A DNA stretch of 64,000 bases from Thalassotalea fonticola (lineage in GTDB: Bacteria > Pseudomonadota > Gammaproteobacteria > Enterobacterales > Alteromonadaceae): positions 2,480,001-2,544,000 of the forward strand of contig NZ_CP136600.1 of the NCBI RefSeq assembly GCF_032911225.1, read 5' to 3'. The translations under genes and the position numbers were made by a program. The notes beneath the pieces are model-generated. The model had not been told where the DNA came from. It worked only from the letters and a program-made list of their open reading frames with translations, and searched no databases. This document shows, in pieces, positions 53,560-61,967 of this stretch. Within the stretch, counting starts at the first letter, position 1; every line of letters starts with the position of its first letter.

Positions 53560-54666
53560 CTATATTTTGACAAAAAGTCGATTTTTATAAAGCACATACA
53601 ACAAATACCAAATGATACCCCATGCACCAAGCGCTTGAAAAACGCTGTACCACTGCTCAGGTAATGGCGCATAGATACCACCAAACAGCTTGTGTGATAT
53701 TGGTCCAAATTTAATGAAATGATATAAGAAATATACCGTTAACGAGTTCAAACCGATCACTTTAAAGAAGAAGGCCCATTTCTGGTAACCTTTCACGTCT
53801 ATCAGCCAATAGAAAGCCGCCATCAGCATAAAGCTCAACCCGCTGGTTAACATAATGAAAGAGCTAGTCCAAAGTTTTTTATTGATTGGGAAATGAAGTC
53901 CCCATACCACACCAATAGCCGCAATTCCTGCGCCCAAAGCTAGTAGGGTTAGCGCTTTTTCATTACCATTTTTGCTTTCTTGTAGGATCTTGCCCGCCAA
54001 ACAACCAAAAACGGTGATACAAAGTGCCGGAAATTGCGTAAGTAGACCTAATTCGTCATACGTTCCATTAAGCAACCGACCAGGTAATAGTGCTCTATCG
54101 ATCCAACCGACAATATTGCCTTCAAAAGATAAATTTCCGGCACCATAACCAGGAACAGGCACTAAAAATAGGATGGCATAATAGGACAGCAATATGCCCG
54201 TTATCCAGTAAACTTGTCCTCTGGCTGAATAGTTCAGATAAAGCAGTGCCCCGATAAAAGAAGCAAAGCCAATTCGCCCTAACACACTAACAAAGCGAAT
54301 TTGTGATGGGTCAAAAATTGGCGTTGCGGTATTTTTAATGAGAATGCCTAAACCAATCAAAATCAGCATTCTGATAGCGACTTTCTTATAGAGAACAGTT
54401 TTACTTAAACCTAGCTCAATGCCTTTATTTAAAGAAAAAGACATTGATACGCCCGTAATGAACAGAAACAATGGCATGATAAGGTCCCAAAACACAAAAC
54501 CATGCCAAGGTACATGTCGAAATTGAGGCAAGATTGCATCAACCCAAGGAAGCCCGGTTATTCCTTGCATCGCTAAAAATATAGTAGCGCCTCCAGCAAT
54601 GAAAAACATATCAAAGCCCCTTAGGGCATCGATAGATAATAGGCGATTGTTGTTAGGTTTTGTCAA
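53560..54666 (-). CDS. HGSNAT/NagX-like transmembrane acyltransferase homologue 1
   Basis: A 368-aa inner-membrane protein with about 10 hydrophobic segments. N-terminal motif SIDALRGFDMFFIAGG, then the conserved HVPWHGFVFWDLIMPLFLFITGVSM (H51, H55, D61), which mark the DUF5009/COG4299 family. That family contains human heparan-alpha-glucosaminide N-acetyltransferase and bacterial NagX. HGSNAT passes an acetyl group from cytosolic acetyl-CoA across the membrane to terminal glucosamine. Here it could N-acetylate free amino groups of imported hexosamines in the periplasm so that GH20 can act (inference). It is co-transcribed 29 bp after a second homologue, under a LacI-operator promoter. Confidence 0.82.
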   Translation of the reverse strand: MTKPNNNRLLSIDALRGFDMFFIAGGATIFLAMQGITGLPWVDAILPQFRHVPWHGFVFWDLIMPLFLFITGVSMSFSLNKGIELGLSKTVLYKKVAIRMLILIGLGILIKNTATPIFDPSQIRFVSVLGRIGFASFIGALLYLNYSARGQVYWITGILLSYYAILFLVPVPGYGAGNLSFEGNIVGWIDRALLPGRLLNGTYDELGLLTQFPALCITVFGCLAGKILQESKNGNEKALTLLALGAGIAAIGVVWGLHFPINKKLWTSSFIMLTSGLSFMLMAAFYWLIDVKGYQKWAFFFKVIGLNSLTVYFLYHFIKFGPISHKLFGGIYAPLPEQWYSVFQALGAWGIIWYLLYVLYKNRLFVKI

Positions 54667-54695
54667 CTGATACTACCTCGTTAGCAATGCTGTAG

Positions 54696-55919
54696 TTAAA
54701 CTTTTAATTTAATGTTTACTCGACCAAGTAATCCGGTTAAATAAATCACCAAGTAAGCGAAGAGTAATGATTTCAATATACCCACATAGCCTGTTGTCAA
54801 ATATTCCGGTAATTTAAGGGCAAGTAAAGCAATAACGGGGTAAATAATATAAGGCAATAAATAGCACGTTAGGGTACTGGTACCCGCGGGTGCTATAGGG
54901 GCAGCCCATTTTTTTAATTTGAACTTATCAACGACAACATAAAAAACTGCTAAACCGATAAACCCTATGCCTGCACAAATACCGGTAAAAGAAGGCGTAG
55001 TTCTAATTTTTGAAATTCCGCCCCAATAAGGCTTGAGTAAGAAGCCATAAAGCAAAGAAGCGGCGCCTAAAGCCAATAGAATGTATAAAAACCATTGCTG
55101 TTGTCCATTTTTACTTAAGCGTAAATAAATGACTGTTGCTAGCACGCCAGACATCACTAATGCATACCTTGAAGAACTCACTATAAAATCTATTACTGGA
55201 CGTCCCTCACCTTTTGCTGGAGTTCCCTCAATAAAAGCACCAAACTCCTGAACATTAAAAAAGTGCAATAAAACTACTGTGGCAGCTAGCAAGGCAATGC
55301 GCTGGCCGATAACCAAGTAAAGTAGCGAACTAACGAGATAAGCCCAACCAATTGCACCTAATATTCCCCACCAATGTACTTTCATCCAGTGTGGATTGTC
55401 AATTGACCCGCCTTGATAGGTTATAGCTAACGTTGCAAGCAAGGCAATACCAGTAAACTGCAGAAGCTTAACCTGCTTTTGACTTAGAATAGTAATAGAA
55501 CGATAGTGCATCCAAACTAAAAAGATGCCGACAGCCATTAAAATTTTCCATAGGTATTTATCGATGAGAAGTAAATCGGTATTAAGGTATTTATAGTTAA
55601 CCATAAATAAACCCATAGTAACTAAGGCAATAGTTCTAATAGCAATATTTTTGATAATCTTAACGGTGCCACTTTTATTTTCAACGCTACGATTAATGGC
55701 AAGCGGTATAGATAAACCAACGATAAAAAGAAATATCGGAAAAATAGCATCCGCAAAGCCAAGGCCATCTACATTAATCTTCACGTGCCCGAGCCATGAA
55801 GGGACATTCGACAAAGTCCATAAATCGTTGACGAAAATCATAAAAAACATCGTTACGGCTCTAAAAATATCAATAGAGTCGATTCGATTATTATTAGAAA
55901 GATTACTGTTACTCATCAT
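54696..55919 (-). CDS. HGSNAT/NagX-like transmembrane acyltransferase homologue 2
   Basis: About 407 aa from the chosen start, with 10 or more transmembrane segments. Family motif: RIDSIDIFRAVTMFFMIFVNDLW, then GHVKINVDGLGFADAIFPIFLFIVGLSIPLAINR (DUF5009/COG4299). Clearly the same family as the next gene but only distantly similar to it, so the two are not a recent duplication. The frame is open to an ATG at 55991, but that start would overlap the operator and -10 region, so ATG 55919 is used. It is first in the operon behind promoter P(i). Confidence 0.78.
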   Translation of the reverse strand: MMSNSNLSNNNRIDSIDIFRAVTMFFMIFVNDLWTLSNVPSWLGHVKINVDGLGFADAIFPIFLFIVGLSIPLAINRSVENKSGTVKIIKNIAIRTIALVTMGLFMVNYKYLNTDLLLIDKYLWKILMAVGIFLVWMHYRSITILSQKQVKLLQFTGIALLATLAITYQGGSIDNPHWMKVHWWGILGAIGWAYLVSSLLYLVIGQRIALLAATVVLLHFFNVQEFGAFIEGTPAKGEGRPVIDFIVSSSRYALVMSGVLATVIYLRLSKNGQQQWFLYILLALGAASLLYGFLLKPYWGGISKIRTTPSFTGICAGIGFIGLAVFYVVVDKFKLKKWAAPIAPAGTSTLTCYLLPYIIYPVIALLALKLPEYLTTGYVGILKSLLFAYLVIYLTGLLGRVNIKLKV

Positions 55920-55986
55920 TAACACCCATGCAATTAGCTTTATTCGTTTCGCGTTTCTTTGGTTATATTTTAATTGCGAAACTAAC

Positions 55987-56032
55987 CTCAAACGTTTGAG
56001 TTAGTGTATATCGAGCGGTAACTCGCTGTCAA
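55987..56032 (-). promoter_or_regulatory. LacI-operator promoter P(i), acyltransferase pair
   Basis: Operator CTCAAACGTTTGAG at 55987-56000. Leftward: TTGACA (56027-56032), 18 bp, TACACT (56003-56008), 2 bp, operator. It lies 68 bp before ATG 55919. Confidence 0.8.
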
Positions 56033-56251
56033 CATCTAATTAAGTAGGTAAAAATTTCCTAAAATGTTGGCCTAAAGCTAAAAATCTGGCAATTTTGCTT
56101 CAGGGCTAGCCTTTTGTTCAAAGCATCCTAGACAAAGAAAACCTCTCCGCATTCTTGCCGGAATACATGCCAGTATCTATCAACTATACGAGACTTTACT
56201 GCTTGTCAGTCACAGAGAGTAGCACCGTTTTTTTAGTCATCGATGAAGTAC

Positions 56252-56282
56252 AAAACGCCCTTAGCGAACTAAGAGCGTTTTA
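56252..56282. terminator. Terminator hairpin after the GlyGly-CTERM gene
   Basis: AAAACGCCCTTAG pairs with CTAAGAGCGTTTT (one internal mismatch), loop CGAA, about 52 bp past the stop at 56334. Confidence 0.7.
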
Positions 56283-56333
56283 CGGTGCTATCAATTTAAA
56301 ATATTAAATATTAAATATTAATGATTTAATAAC

Positions 56334-58583
56334 TTAGTTGAATAATTTGCGTCTGAATGCGCCAAGAGCAATTAATGCGAGCATCCAGCCCATAGAGCCA
56401 CCATCACTGCTATCTAGCGGTTCTCTAGCGTTTATAACCACTACGGCTGTTTCAGAAACAGTTTCTACACCATCTGATACCGTAACCTTAAATTCCAAGC
56501 TGGTAGTTGCATCAGCTAATGGCGCAGTAAAACTAAGTCTATTATCTTCAGGCTTACTATCGGTTGGTTCTTTTTCAAGCAGAGCAACGGTTGGACCTGA
56601 TACTTGCTCCCAGTGGTAAGTAATCGAATCATTATTCTCATCGTTAGCTACAGCCGTTAACATAACCACATCGGCTTCTTCATATGTGCCTGCGCCATCA
56701 ATGGTAAGTGTCGGTGCGTCATTAAAAGGCACAACGTTAACATCAATATCTACACTTGGGATGTTATTACCATCACTTACAATCAGTCTGAAAGTTAAAG
56801 TTTCCGGTGAAGAAATTGATGGTACATCAAACGAAAGTACTGGCTCATTTTCTCCGCTAAGTGATACAGGCGTACCAGCGATTTGTAACCATAAGAAAAC
56901 CATATCATCGCCTTCGGCATCGGTTGTTGCTAATGCATCAATAGTGACAGTGCTTTCTTCATCGACAGTGAAATTATTTTCCACAACAATATTAGGTGGT
57001 ATATTTTTAATTACCGCTAATACACCAGTACCTTTTACAAGCCTGTTGGCTTGACCATCGGTATCGTTAGCACCACCATCTTCAATGAGTAACTGTATAC
57101 ATTCATTACCCACAACTAAACCGTTAATATATTCAGTGGCAAGCGGCGGTGGACAAGCGCCCTGCTCATCTTTCAATGAACTTTGTATCGAGTTGGCATC
57201 ATCTTCAACGAAAGTAAACCAGCCGTCATCTTCAGTATATTTTCGATAAACAGCACTTTCAATAATAGTATCGCCACTAGCAAGCGGAATAACTACCACA
57301 GCAGAATCACCTGAAAAAGATAAACCAGAAACGGTAAAGTTAATTATGCTTGATAAGGCGTTATAAAGCTTATCAATGCTATTATCAACGGCAGCGCCAT
57401 CCTCACCACCATGATTAGCAATATCTTCATACTCAATCACAGCAGTAGTACTTGCTGAGCCATAAGATGACAGCGCAACATCACCTAATTTTAACTGCAA
57501 GCCATCAATCGTTTGCATTGATTGCTCGTCGCCAATAGGCAAGAGTTTCTTATTACTATCGCTATCTAAATAATCTGCTATACCATCTTGATCAGTGTCG
57601 GTATAACCTTCTACGGCATCGAAAATACCGTCGTTGTCTGCATCCGTATCTGCACCAAGTTCAGCTAGAGACGCCTCAACAACAATCTGCGCATCAACCG
57701 AAAATCCATAAACTTCTGTCGTATTACTTTCACTTACCTCTACTGACAGGCCGAACGTTCCTACACTTCCCAGAGCATCAGGATCAAATTCAAAAGTGCG
57801 TTCATTACCATCAAGCCTTAAATCAAGTAGTGGGGTATTGCCAACATTCCAGGTAACATTATGGTTATCAAGTTGGTTAGCATCATTAATTGTAACGGTC
57901 ACCGTAACAGTGCCTCCTTGAGCATCTACGACACTCATTGGATTGCCATTTTGCTCAACAGACAAGCTAACCGCCGGCTCAAAATTTTCTTCATTAAGAG
58001 GCACTTCCGCGTCTTTTATGAGTACGAACCCCGCCCACGTGTCTACTGTTTCTAAAGTTTCATCGGTGTAATCAGTATTATATGAAAGACTGGAACTGAT
58101 GTTCTGATATTCCCTAGCCCCTACAGCTAACACCCTAGTATTTTCAGCCGTATTGGCATAGACAAAGTAGCGACGCTCAATACCATTATAAGTATAATTA
58201 CTCCAGCCAGCTAAGTTATGGTAGTTACGATCTGATATGGTGCTATAATGATTCACAGCTCTATAAGCATCAAGTCTTTCTGCCTGCTCTTCATACGTAG
58301 CCCAGTGATAACCAGGTATTACTTCATAACTGAGGTTTTTGTCGTAAACTCCAGTTTTACTTACCACGTAATATAAATCATCAGCGTAACCAGATTGTCT
58401 TAAACCACCAAAATCATCGCTATTCTCATGCCACTGACTAACAGAAAGACAACTGCCTCTACTTTCTATATTTGCCGCTCGACATTCCTCAGTGGAAATA
58501 ATATTTGCGTAAGCTACATTGGCAAAACAGGTCACTGATAATAACCCGCCTGTTATAGCCGTATTTAAAAATTTAAATTTCAT
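56334..58583 (-). CDS. Large secreted protein with unrecognised N-terminal domain, PKD/cadherin-like repeats and GlyGly-CTERM tail
   Basis: A 749-aa protein, signal peptide ending near AYAN (residue 27). Residues ~45-190 form a domain shared with the lipoprotein at 58715-59245 (WHENSDDFGGL, DDLYYVVSKTGVYDK, PGYHWATY, DTWAGFVLIKD). Calcium-binding thrombospondin-3-like repeats follow (DADNDGIFDAVEGYTDTDQDGIADYLDSD, ~310-340). Then come two or three Ig-like/PKD repeats (VSDGNNIPSVDIDV, ITYHWEQVSGPTV). It ends GGSMGWMLALIALGAFRRKLFN, a GlyGly-CTERM sorting signal (Gly-Gly-Ser, one TM helix, basic end), expected to be cleaved by a rhombosortase after type II secretion. Probably a surface protein; molecular function unknown. 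Confidence 0.72.
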   Translation of the reverse strand: MKFKFLNTAITGGLLSVTCFANVAYANIISTEECRAANIESRGSCLSVSQWHENSDDFGGLRQSGYADDLYYVVSKTGVYDKNLSYEVIPGYHWATYEEQAERLDAYRAVNHYSTISDRNYHNLAGWSNYTYNGIERRYFVYANTAENTRVLAVGAREYQNISSSLSYNTDYTDETLETVDTWAGFVLIKDAEVPLNEENFEPAVSLSVEQNGNPMSVVDAQGGTVTVTVTINDANQLDNHNVTWNVGNTPLLDLRLDGNERTFEFDPDALGSVGTFGLSVEVSESNTTEVYGFSVDAQIVVEASLAELGADTDADNDGIFDAVEGYTDTDQDGIADYLDSDSNKKLLPIGDEQSMQTIDGLQLKLGDVALSSYGSASTTAVIEYEDIANHGGEDGAAVDNSIDKLYNALSSIINFTVSGLSFSGDSAVVVIPLASGDTIIESAVYRKYTEDDGWFTFVEDDANSIQSSLKDEQGACPPPLATEYINGLVVGNECIQLLIEDGGANDTDGQANRLVKGTGVLAVIKNIPPNIVVENNFTVDEESTVTIDALATTDAEGDDMVFLWLQIAGTPVSLSGENEPVLSFDVPSISSPETLTFRLIVSDGNNIPSVDIDVNVVPFNDAPTLTIDGAGTYEEADVVMLTAVANDENNDSITYHWEQVSGPTVALLEKEPTDSKPEDNRLSFTAPLADATTSLEFKVTVSDGVETVSETAVVVINAREPLDSSDGGSMGWMLALIALGAFRRKLFN

Positions 58584-58598
58584 TTTGTTTTCCTTTCT

Positions 58599-58612
58599 AC
58601 AGCTATGGCTGT
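58599..58612 (-). promoter_or_regulatory. Leader hairpin before the ribosome binding site (copy 1)
   Basis: Read leftward, ACAGC-CATA-GCTGT followed by AGAAAGGAAAACAAAATG. The same hairpin and SD context precede the paralogous gene at 59245. The hairpin ends only a few bases before the AAGGAAAA ribosome site. Confidence 0.5.
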
Positions 58613-58714
58613 AATCAAAGTTATTATTTAAGCAGAGAAGAAATTATGGTTAAATCTCTTGCTGCTCTATTTCAAAAATTTCAAATTATTTCTGCTAATC
58701 GCTAGCGATGCTTG

Positions 58715-59245
58715 CTAGTCTTTAATTAACACAAAACCAGCCCAATTTTTTACTGATGATTTCTCAGCATTGCTGTAGTTCTCATCCCAAGACGATTTGT
58801 GCACTGTAACCTTACTTTCAGAAATACCGGCATACACAACCCGGTTATTTTTAGCAGTATCGGCAAAGATAAAGTCTCGACGCTGAACGCCATCGAACTG
58901 ATATTTTTCCCATCCCCCTAAGTCGTAATAATTGTATTCACCAAGATCGCTACTGCCATTTTCTTTTTTCCAATCAGTCAATCTGGCTTCCAGCTCTGCA
59001 AACGTGGCCCAATGATAGCCAGGTAACATTTCATAAGTACTTGCCTTGTTATAGACACCTGACTTACTCACTGCCAAGAATAAATCGTCAGCAAAAGTCG
59101 ACGGCTTTAAGCCAGCATAATCATCGTTAGTATTATGCCAGTCAGCAACCGAAACAGGACCTGTTTCGGTTAAACTGGTGCAACCACTCACAGCCAATAT
59201 TCCAGCGATAACAGTCGTAGTTAAAAACTTATTGTTCATTTTCAT
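58715..59245 (-). CDS. Lipoprotein with the same unrecognised domain (WHxxxDDxxGL ... AGFVLIKD)
   Basis: A 176-aa predicted lipoprotein (lipobox VSGC, Cys22). Its mature part is the single domain also found at the N-terminus of the 749-aa protein downstream. Shared elements are WHNTNDDYAGL, FADDLFLAVSKSGVYNKAS, MLPGYHWATFAELEARL, YYDLGGWEKY, VQRRDFIFADTAKNNRVV and NWAGFVLIKD. I do not recognise the domain. Dense aromatic and Gly/Asp residues suggest a compact beta fold, perhaps binding. It is 131 bp upstream of the larger paralogue on the same strand, with a LacI-type operator 230 bp upstream. Confidence 0.7.
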   Translation of the reverse strand: MKMNNKFLTTTVIAGILAVSGCTSLTETGPVSVADWHNTNDDYAGLKPSTFADDLFLAVSKSGVYNKASTYEMLPGYHWATFAELEARLTDWKKENGSSDLGEYNYYDLGGWEKYQFDGVQRRDFIFADTAKNNRVVYAGISESKVTVHKSSWDENYSNAEKSSVKNWAGFVLIKD

Positions 59246-59256
59246 TTTATTTTCCT

Positions 59257-59364
59257 TTAAACAGCAATCGCTGTACCCGAAATCATTGATAAAAATAGAG
59301 GAGTAGTTGAAACCAAAGAAAAATTGTCGTTCCTCAGCGCTTTCATGTTACTTCTCATAGTCAT
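59257..59364 (-). CDS. Possible 35-aa leader peptide or short ORF
   Basis: A short frame starting ATGACTATGAG with a strong ribosome site (AAGGGGG, 4-8 nt ahead). It encodes 35 residues with a hydrophobic C-terminal half (TTPLFLSMISGTAIAV). Its stop lies within the leader of the lipoprotein gene, and its last codons form the hairpin at 59261-59274. It may be a translated leader that couples to the next gene. No homology is recognised, so it could be spurious. Confidence 0.35.
   Translation of the reverse strand: MTMRSNMKALRNDNFSLVSTTPLFLSMISGTAIAV
59261..59274 (-). promoter_or_regulatory. Leader hairpin before the ribosome binding site (copy 2)
   Basis: Read leftward, ACAGC-GATT-GCTGT then TTAAAGGAAAATAAAATG. 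Same arrangement as 58599-58612; only the loop differs. Confidence 0.5.
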
Positions 59365-59476
59365 TCCCCCTTGCGACGCTTTTGCAGGCAATCACCTCCA
59401 AATTCGTTAAGCAGCCTGCTTGTGTGGCTCAGAATGTCGATTTACAACATCTTTACATTCCGTTTAAAAATACTAC

Positions 59477-59490
59477 CTCAAACGATTGAG
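59477..59490. promoter_or_regulatory. LacI-type operator (j)
   Basis: CTCAAACGATTGAG, one mismatch to the palindrome, 232 bp before the leftward lipoprotein gene. Leftward, a -10-like TGTAAT lies 2 bp ahead of it; no good -35. Confidence 0.6.
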
Positions 59491-59741
59491 GAATTACAAG
59501 CGTTTTTTCAAAACTTATAACACAACAACAATAAGTACTTGATAATATTCATGTTTAATATAAAAAAAGATAGTACCCACCCGTTTAATTAGTGGTGTTC
59601 CCACATTAAAATCATGAATACCATATTCATTTAGCTAAGCGTTAGCGACAGTCCGTAGCTTGCTAAAAATTAGTTACATTCGTTGGTGAAAGCGGACCTC
59701 ACACTGTTCATTATTAATAATCAACTTAGCACCAAAGGGAG

Positions 59742-59755
59742 TTCAAACGATTGAG
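59742..59755. promoter_or_regulatory. LacI-type operator-like site (k)
   Basis: TTCAAACGATTGAG, two mismatches, 230 bp before the DUF885 gene. It could pair with site (j), 265 bp away, in a loop. Confidence 0.45.
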
Positions 59756-59984
59756 TTGGTATGGTGAGCTTGGTTACTATTAGAGTTTTTTTCTAAAACA
59801 GTACATCTAATTGAGACATTCAATATGGTTAATCTAAAAATAATAGTAAGTTAATTATTTGAATTACTAGCCCGAATGATTAACAATTTAAATGGTAAGA
59901 TATTGTTACAAAGTCTTTCATTTTTAAAAAAATCATTTACCCTCTCAAACATAAATATATCGTTACTAAAATGTACTAAACACT

Positions 59985-61793
59985 ATGAAAAAATCTCTAA
60001 TAGCATTTACGTTAATTGCGGCAATAACAGGCTGTACTTCAGCAACAGATGAAGCCAACAAAAGCGAAACTAAAGTAGCCGTTGCTCAACAACAAGAATC
60101 AGAAAAGCTTGCGCTGTTGTTTGAAAATTACTTCAATGACAGTATCGATTTATCGCCAATTTCGGGTACTTATGTAGGTTTAAATGAATACAATAATAAA
60201 TTCAGCGCTCCTATTTCAGCTCAAAGTATTAACAATGAACTTGAGCATGAACAAACTTATTTAAAACAAATTGAAGCCATTGATAAATCTAAACTAGAAG
60301 GACAAGATTTACTTAGTTATGAAATATTTTTGCGTGATCGCAAACTCGACATTAAGGGCTTTGAATTTAATAGTCATTTCATGCCATTAAACCAAATGTA
60401 TGGCATTCATAATTCTTTTGCGACATTAGGCTCAGGAAAAAGCGCCCAACCTTTTAATACAGTGAAGGATTACCAAGATTTTATAGAACGTAGCCAAGGT
60501 TTTGCTCTATATATGGACAGCGTGATTATTTCTATGCGCGAAGGTGTTAACAAAGGTTATGTTTTACCTGCAGCTATTATAGAAAAAATATTACCGCAAT
60601 TAGCAGTGCATATTGTTAAAGATGCAAAAGACAGCGTGTTTTTTGGACCTGTAGCTATGCTAGCGAATAATGAGCAAATAAGTCCGTCAGAAAAAGTGAA
60701 AATTACCAGTCAGTATGAAGATCTTATACTAAACACCTTATCGCCTAGCTATGCAAAGTTCCATGACTTCATTTTAAATGAATACCTTGCAAGTGGTCGT
60801 GCAACGGTTGGTTTATCAGAGTTACCGAATGGTAAAGCTTGGTATGAATATCAAATTGAAAAGAATACTACTCTACCTTTAACAGCAGAAGAAATTCATA
60901 AATTTGGTCAGCAAGAGGTTGCTCGAATTTTAGCTGAAATGAAACAGGTTAAACAGCAGGTTGGTTTTTCTGGTGATTTAAAAGCATTCTTTAAGTTTTT
61001 ACAAGAAGATCCTCAGTTTTATTGGAAAAATGAGGCCGAAGTTGTAAAAGCTTATACCGATGTTAAAAACGATATTAACTCTCGTTTACCAGCACTGTTT
61101 GAGGTGTTCCCTCGCGCCGATTATGAAGTAAGAGCCGTTGAAGCATTTCGAGCAGCATCAAGTGCGGGTGCTAGTTATCAGAGCCCGGCACCAGATGGCT
61201 CTCGTCCAGGTATTTTTTATATTAATACTCATAACCTAAAGGCACAGCCTAAATTTATCCTTGAAACCCTAAGTATTCATGAAGCCTCGCCTGGTCATCA
61301 TTTTCAAATTAGTATTCAACAAGAAGTGCAAGGTTTACCAATGTTTAGAAAATTCGGTGGCTATACTGTATTTGCTGAAGGTTGGGCACTCTATGCTGAA
61401 AGCCTAGGAAAAGAGATGGGCATGTTTAGTGATCCATACCAATGGTATGGCCGTTTATCTGATGAGCAACTTCGAGCCATGCGTTTGGTAGTAGATACTG
61501 GTTTACATGCGTTCGGTTGGAGCCGTGAACAAGCCATTCAATTTATGGTAGATAATTCATCATTAGCGTTAAGCGACATAACGGCAGAGGTTGAACGTTA
61601 CATATCAATACCTGGTCAAGCATTAGCCTATAAAACCGGCCAAAGAGCGATTAGAGAGATGCGCAATAACGCTGAAGCGCAACTTGGCGATAAATTTGAT
61701 ATCAAAAAGTTTCATACCCAAGTGTTAATTGATGGCGCCTTACCTATGCCTATTTTGGCTAAAAAAATTCAAGCTTGGGCTGATAACCAGTAA
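59985..61793 (+). CDS. DUF885 family lipoprotein (putative metallopeptidase)
   Basis: A 602-aa predicted lipoprotein (lipobox ITGC, Cys17). The DUF885 zinc-like motif H432-EASPGHHFQ is followed by the conserved EGWALYAESLGKEMGMF and by RLVVDTGLHAFGWSREQAIQFM. Together these are typical of this putative metallopeptidase family. Residues 25-300 are mainly helical. It would act in the periplasm; the substrate is unknown. Its link to the glycan locus rests only on a weak operator match upstream. A strong terminator follows. Confidence 0.87.
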   Translation: MKKSLIAFTLIAAITGCTSATDEANKSETKVAVAQQQESEKLALLFENYFNDSIDLSPISGTYVGLNEYNNKFSAPISAQSINNELEHEQTYLKQIEAIDKSKLEGQDLLSYEIFLRDRKLDIKGFEFNSHFMPLNQMYGIHNSFATLGSGKSAQPFNTVKDYQDFIERSQGFALYMDSVIISMREGVNKGYVLPAAIIEKILPQLAVHIVKDAKDSVFFGPVAMLANNEQISPSEKVKITSQYEDLILNTLSPSYAKFHDFILNEYLASGRATVGLSELPNGKAWYEYQIEKNTTLPLTAEEIHKFGQQEVARILAEMKQVKQQVGFSGDLKAFFKFLQEDPQFYWKNEAEVVKAYTDVKNDINSRLPALFEVFPRADYEVRAVEAFRAASSAGASYQSPAPDGSRPGIFYINTHNLKAQPKFILETLSIHEASPGHHFQISIQQEVQGLPMFRKFGGYTVFAEGWALYAESLGKEMGMFSDPYQWYGRLSDEQLRAMRLVVDTGLHAFGWSREQAIQFMVDNSSLALSDITAEVERYISIPGQALAYKTGQRAIREMRNNAEAQLGDKFDIKKFHTQVLIDGALPMPILAKKIQAWADNQ

Positions 61794-61818
61794 TAAAAAT
61801 TTTTATTAGATATTTACC

Positions 61819-61848
61819 AAAATGGCGATTTATATCGCCATTTTTTTT
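61819..61848 (+). terminator. Rho-independent terminator of the DUF885 gene
   Basis: AAAATGGCGAT / ATCGCCATTTT with a 4-nt loop and a run of eight T, 26 bp past the stop. Confidence 0.9.
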
Positions 61849-61967
61849 GTCTGTACAAATTGACACAACTTTTGTGCGTAATAATCTTAATTTATATTCC
61901 ATAAGGGCCTACTCCTCGGTATATTAGAAGGTAAGCGCTAAATAATAAAAAATACTATGGAATAGTT

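Larger units (their letters stand above)
55920..56333. other. Intergenic region upstream of the acyltransferase pair
   Basis: 414 bp. It contains promoter P(i) (55987-56032), the terminator of the rightmost leftward gene (56252-56282) and a short AAATATT triplication (about 56300-56320). No gene. Confidence 0.55.
59246..59984. other. Divergent regulatory region with two LacI-type operators
   Basis: 739 bp. It holds the leader hairpin and small reading frame (59257-59364) and operators at 59477-59490 and 59742-59755. The remainder is A/T-rich with no gene seen. Confidence 0.55.

Noticed and set aside
55914..55991. Upstream start (55991) for the second acyltransferase homologue
   Set aside because: It would place the start codon inside the LacI operator and before the expected transcription start.
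56298..56322. AAATATT triplication
   Set aside because: Short A/T-only repeat in an A/T-rich intergenic region; no structure or coding effect evident.
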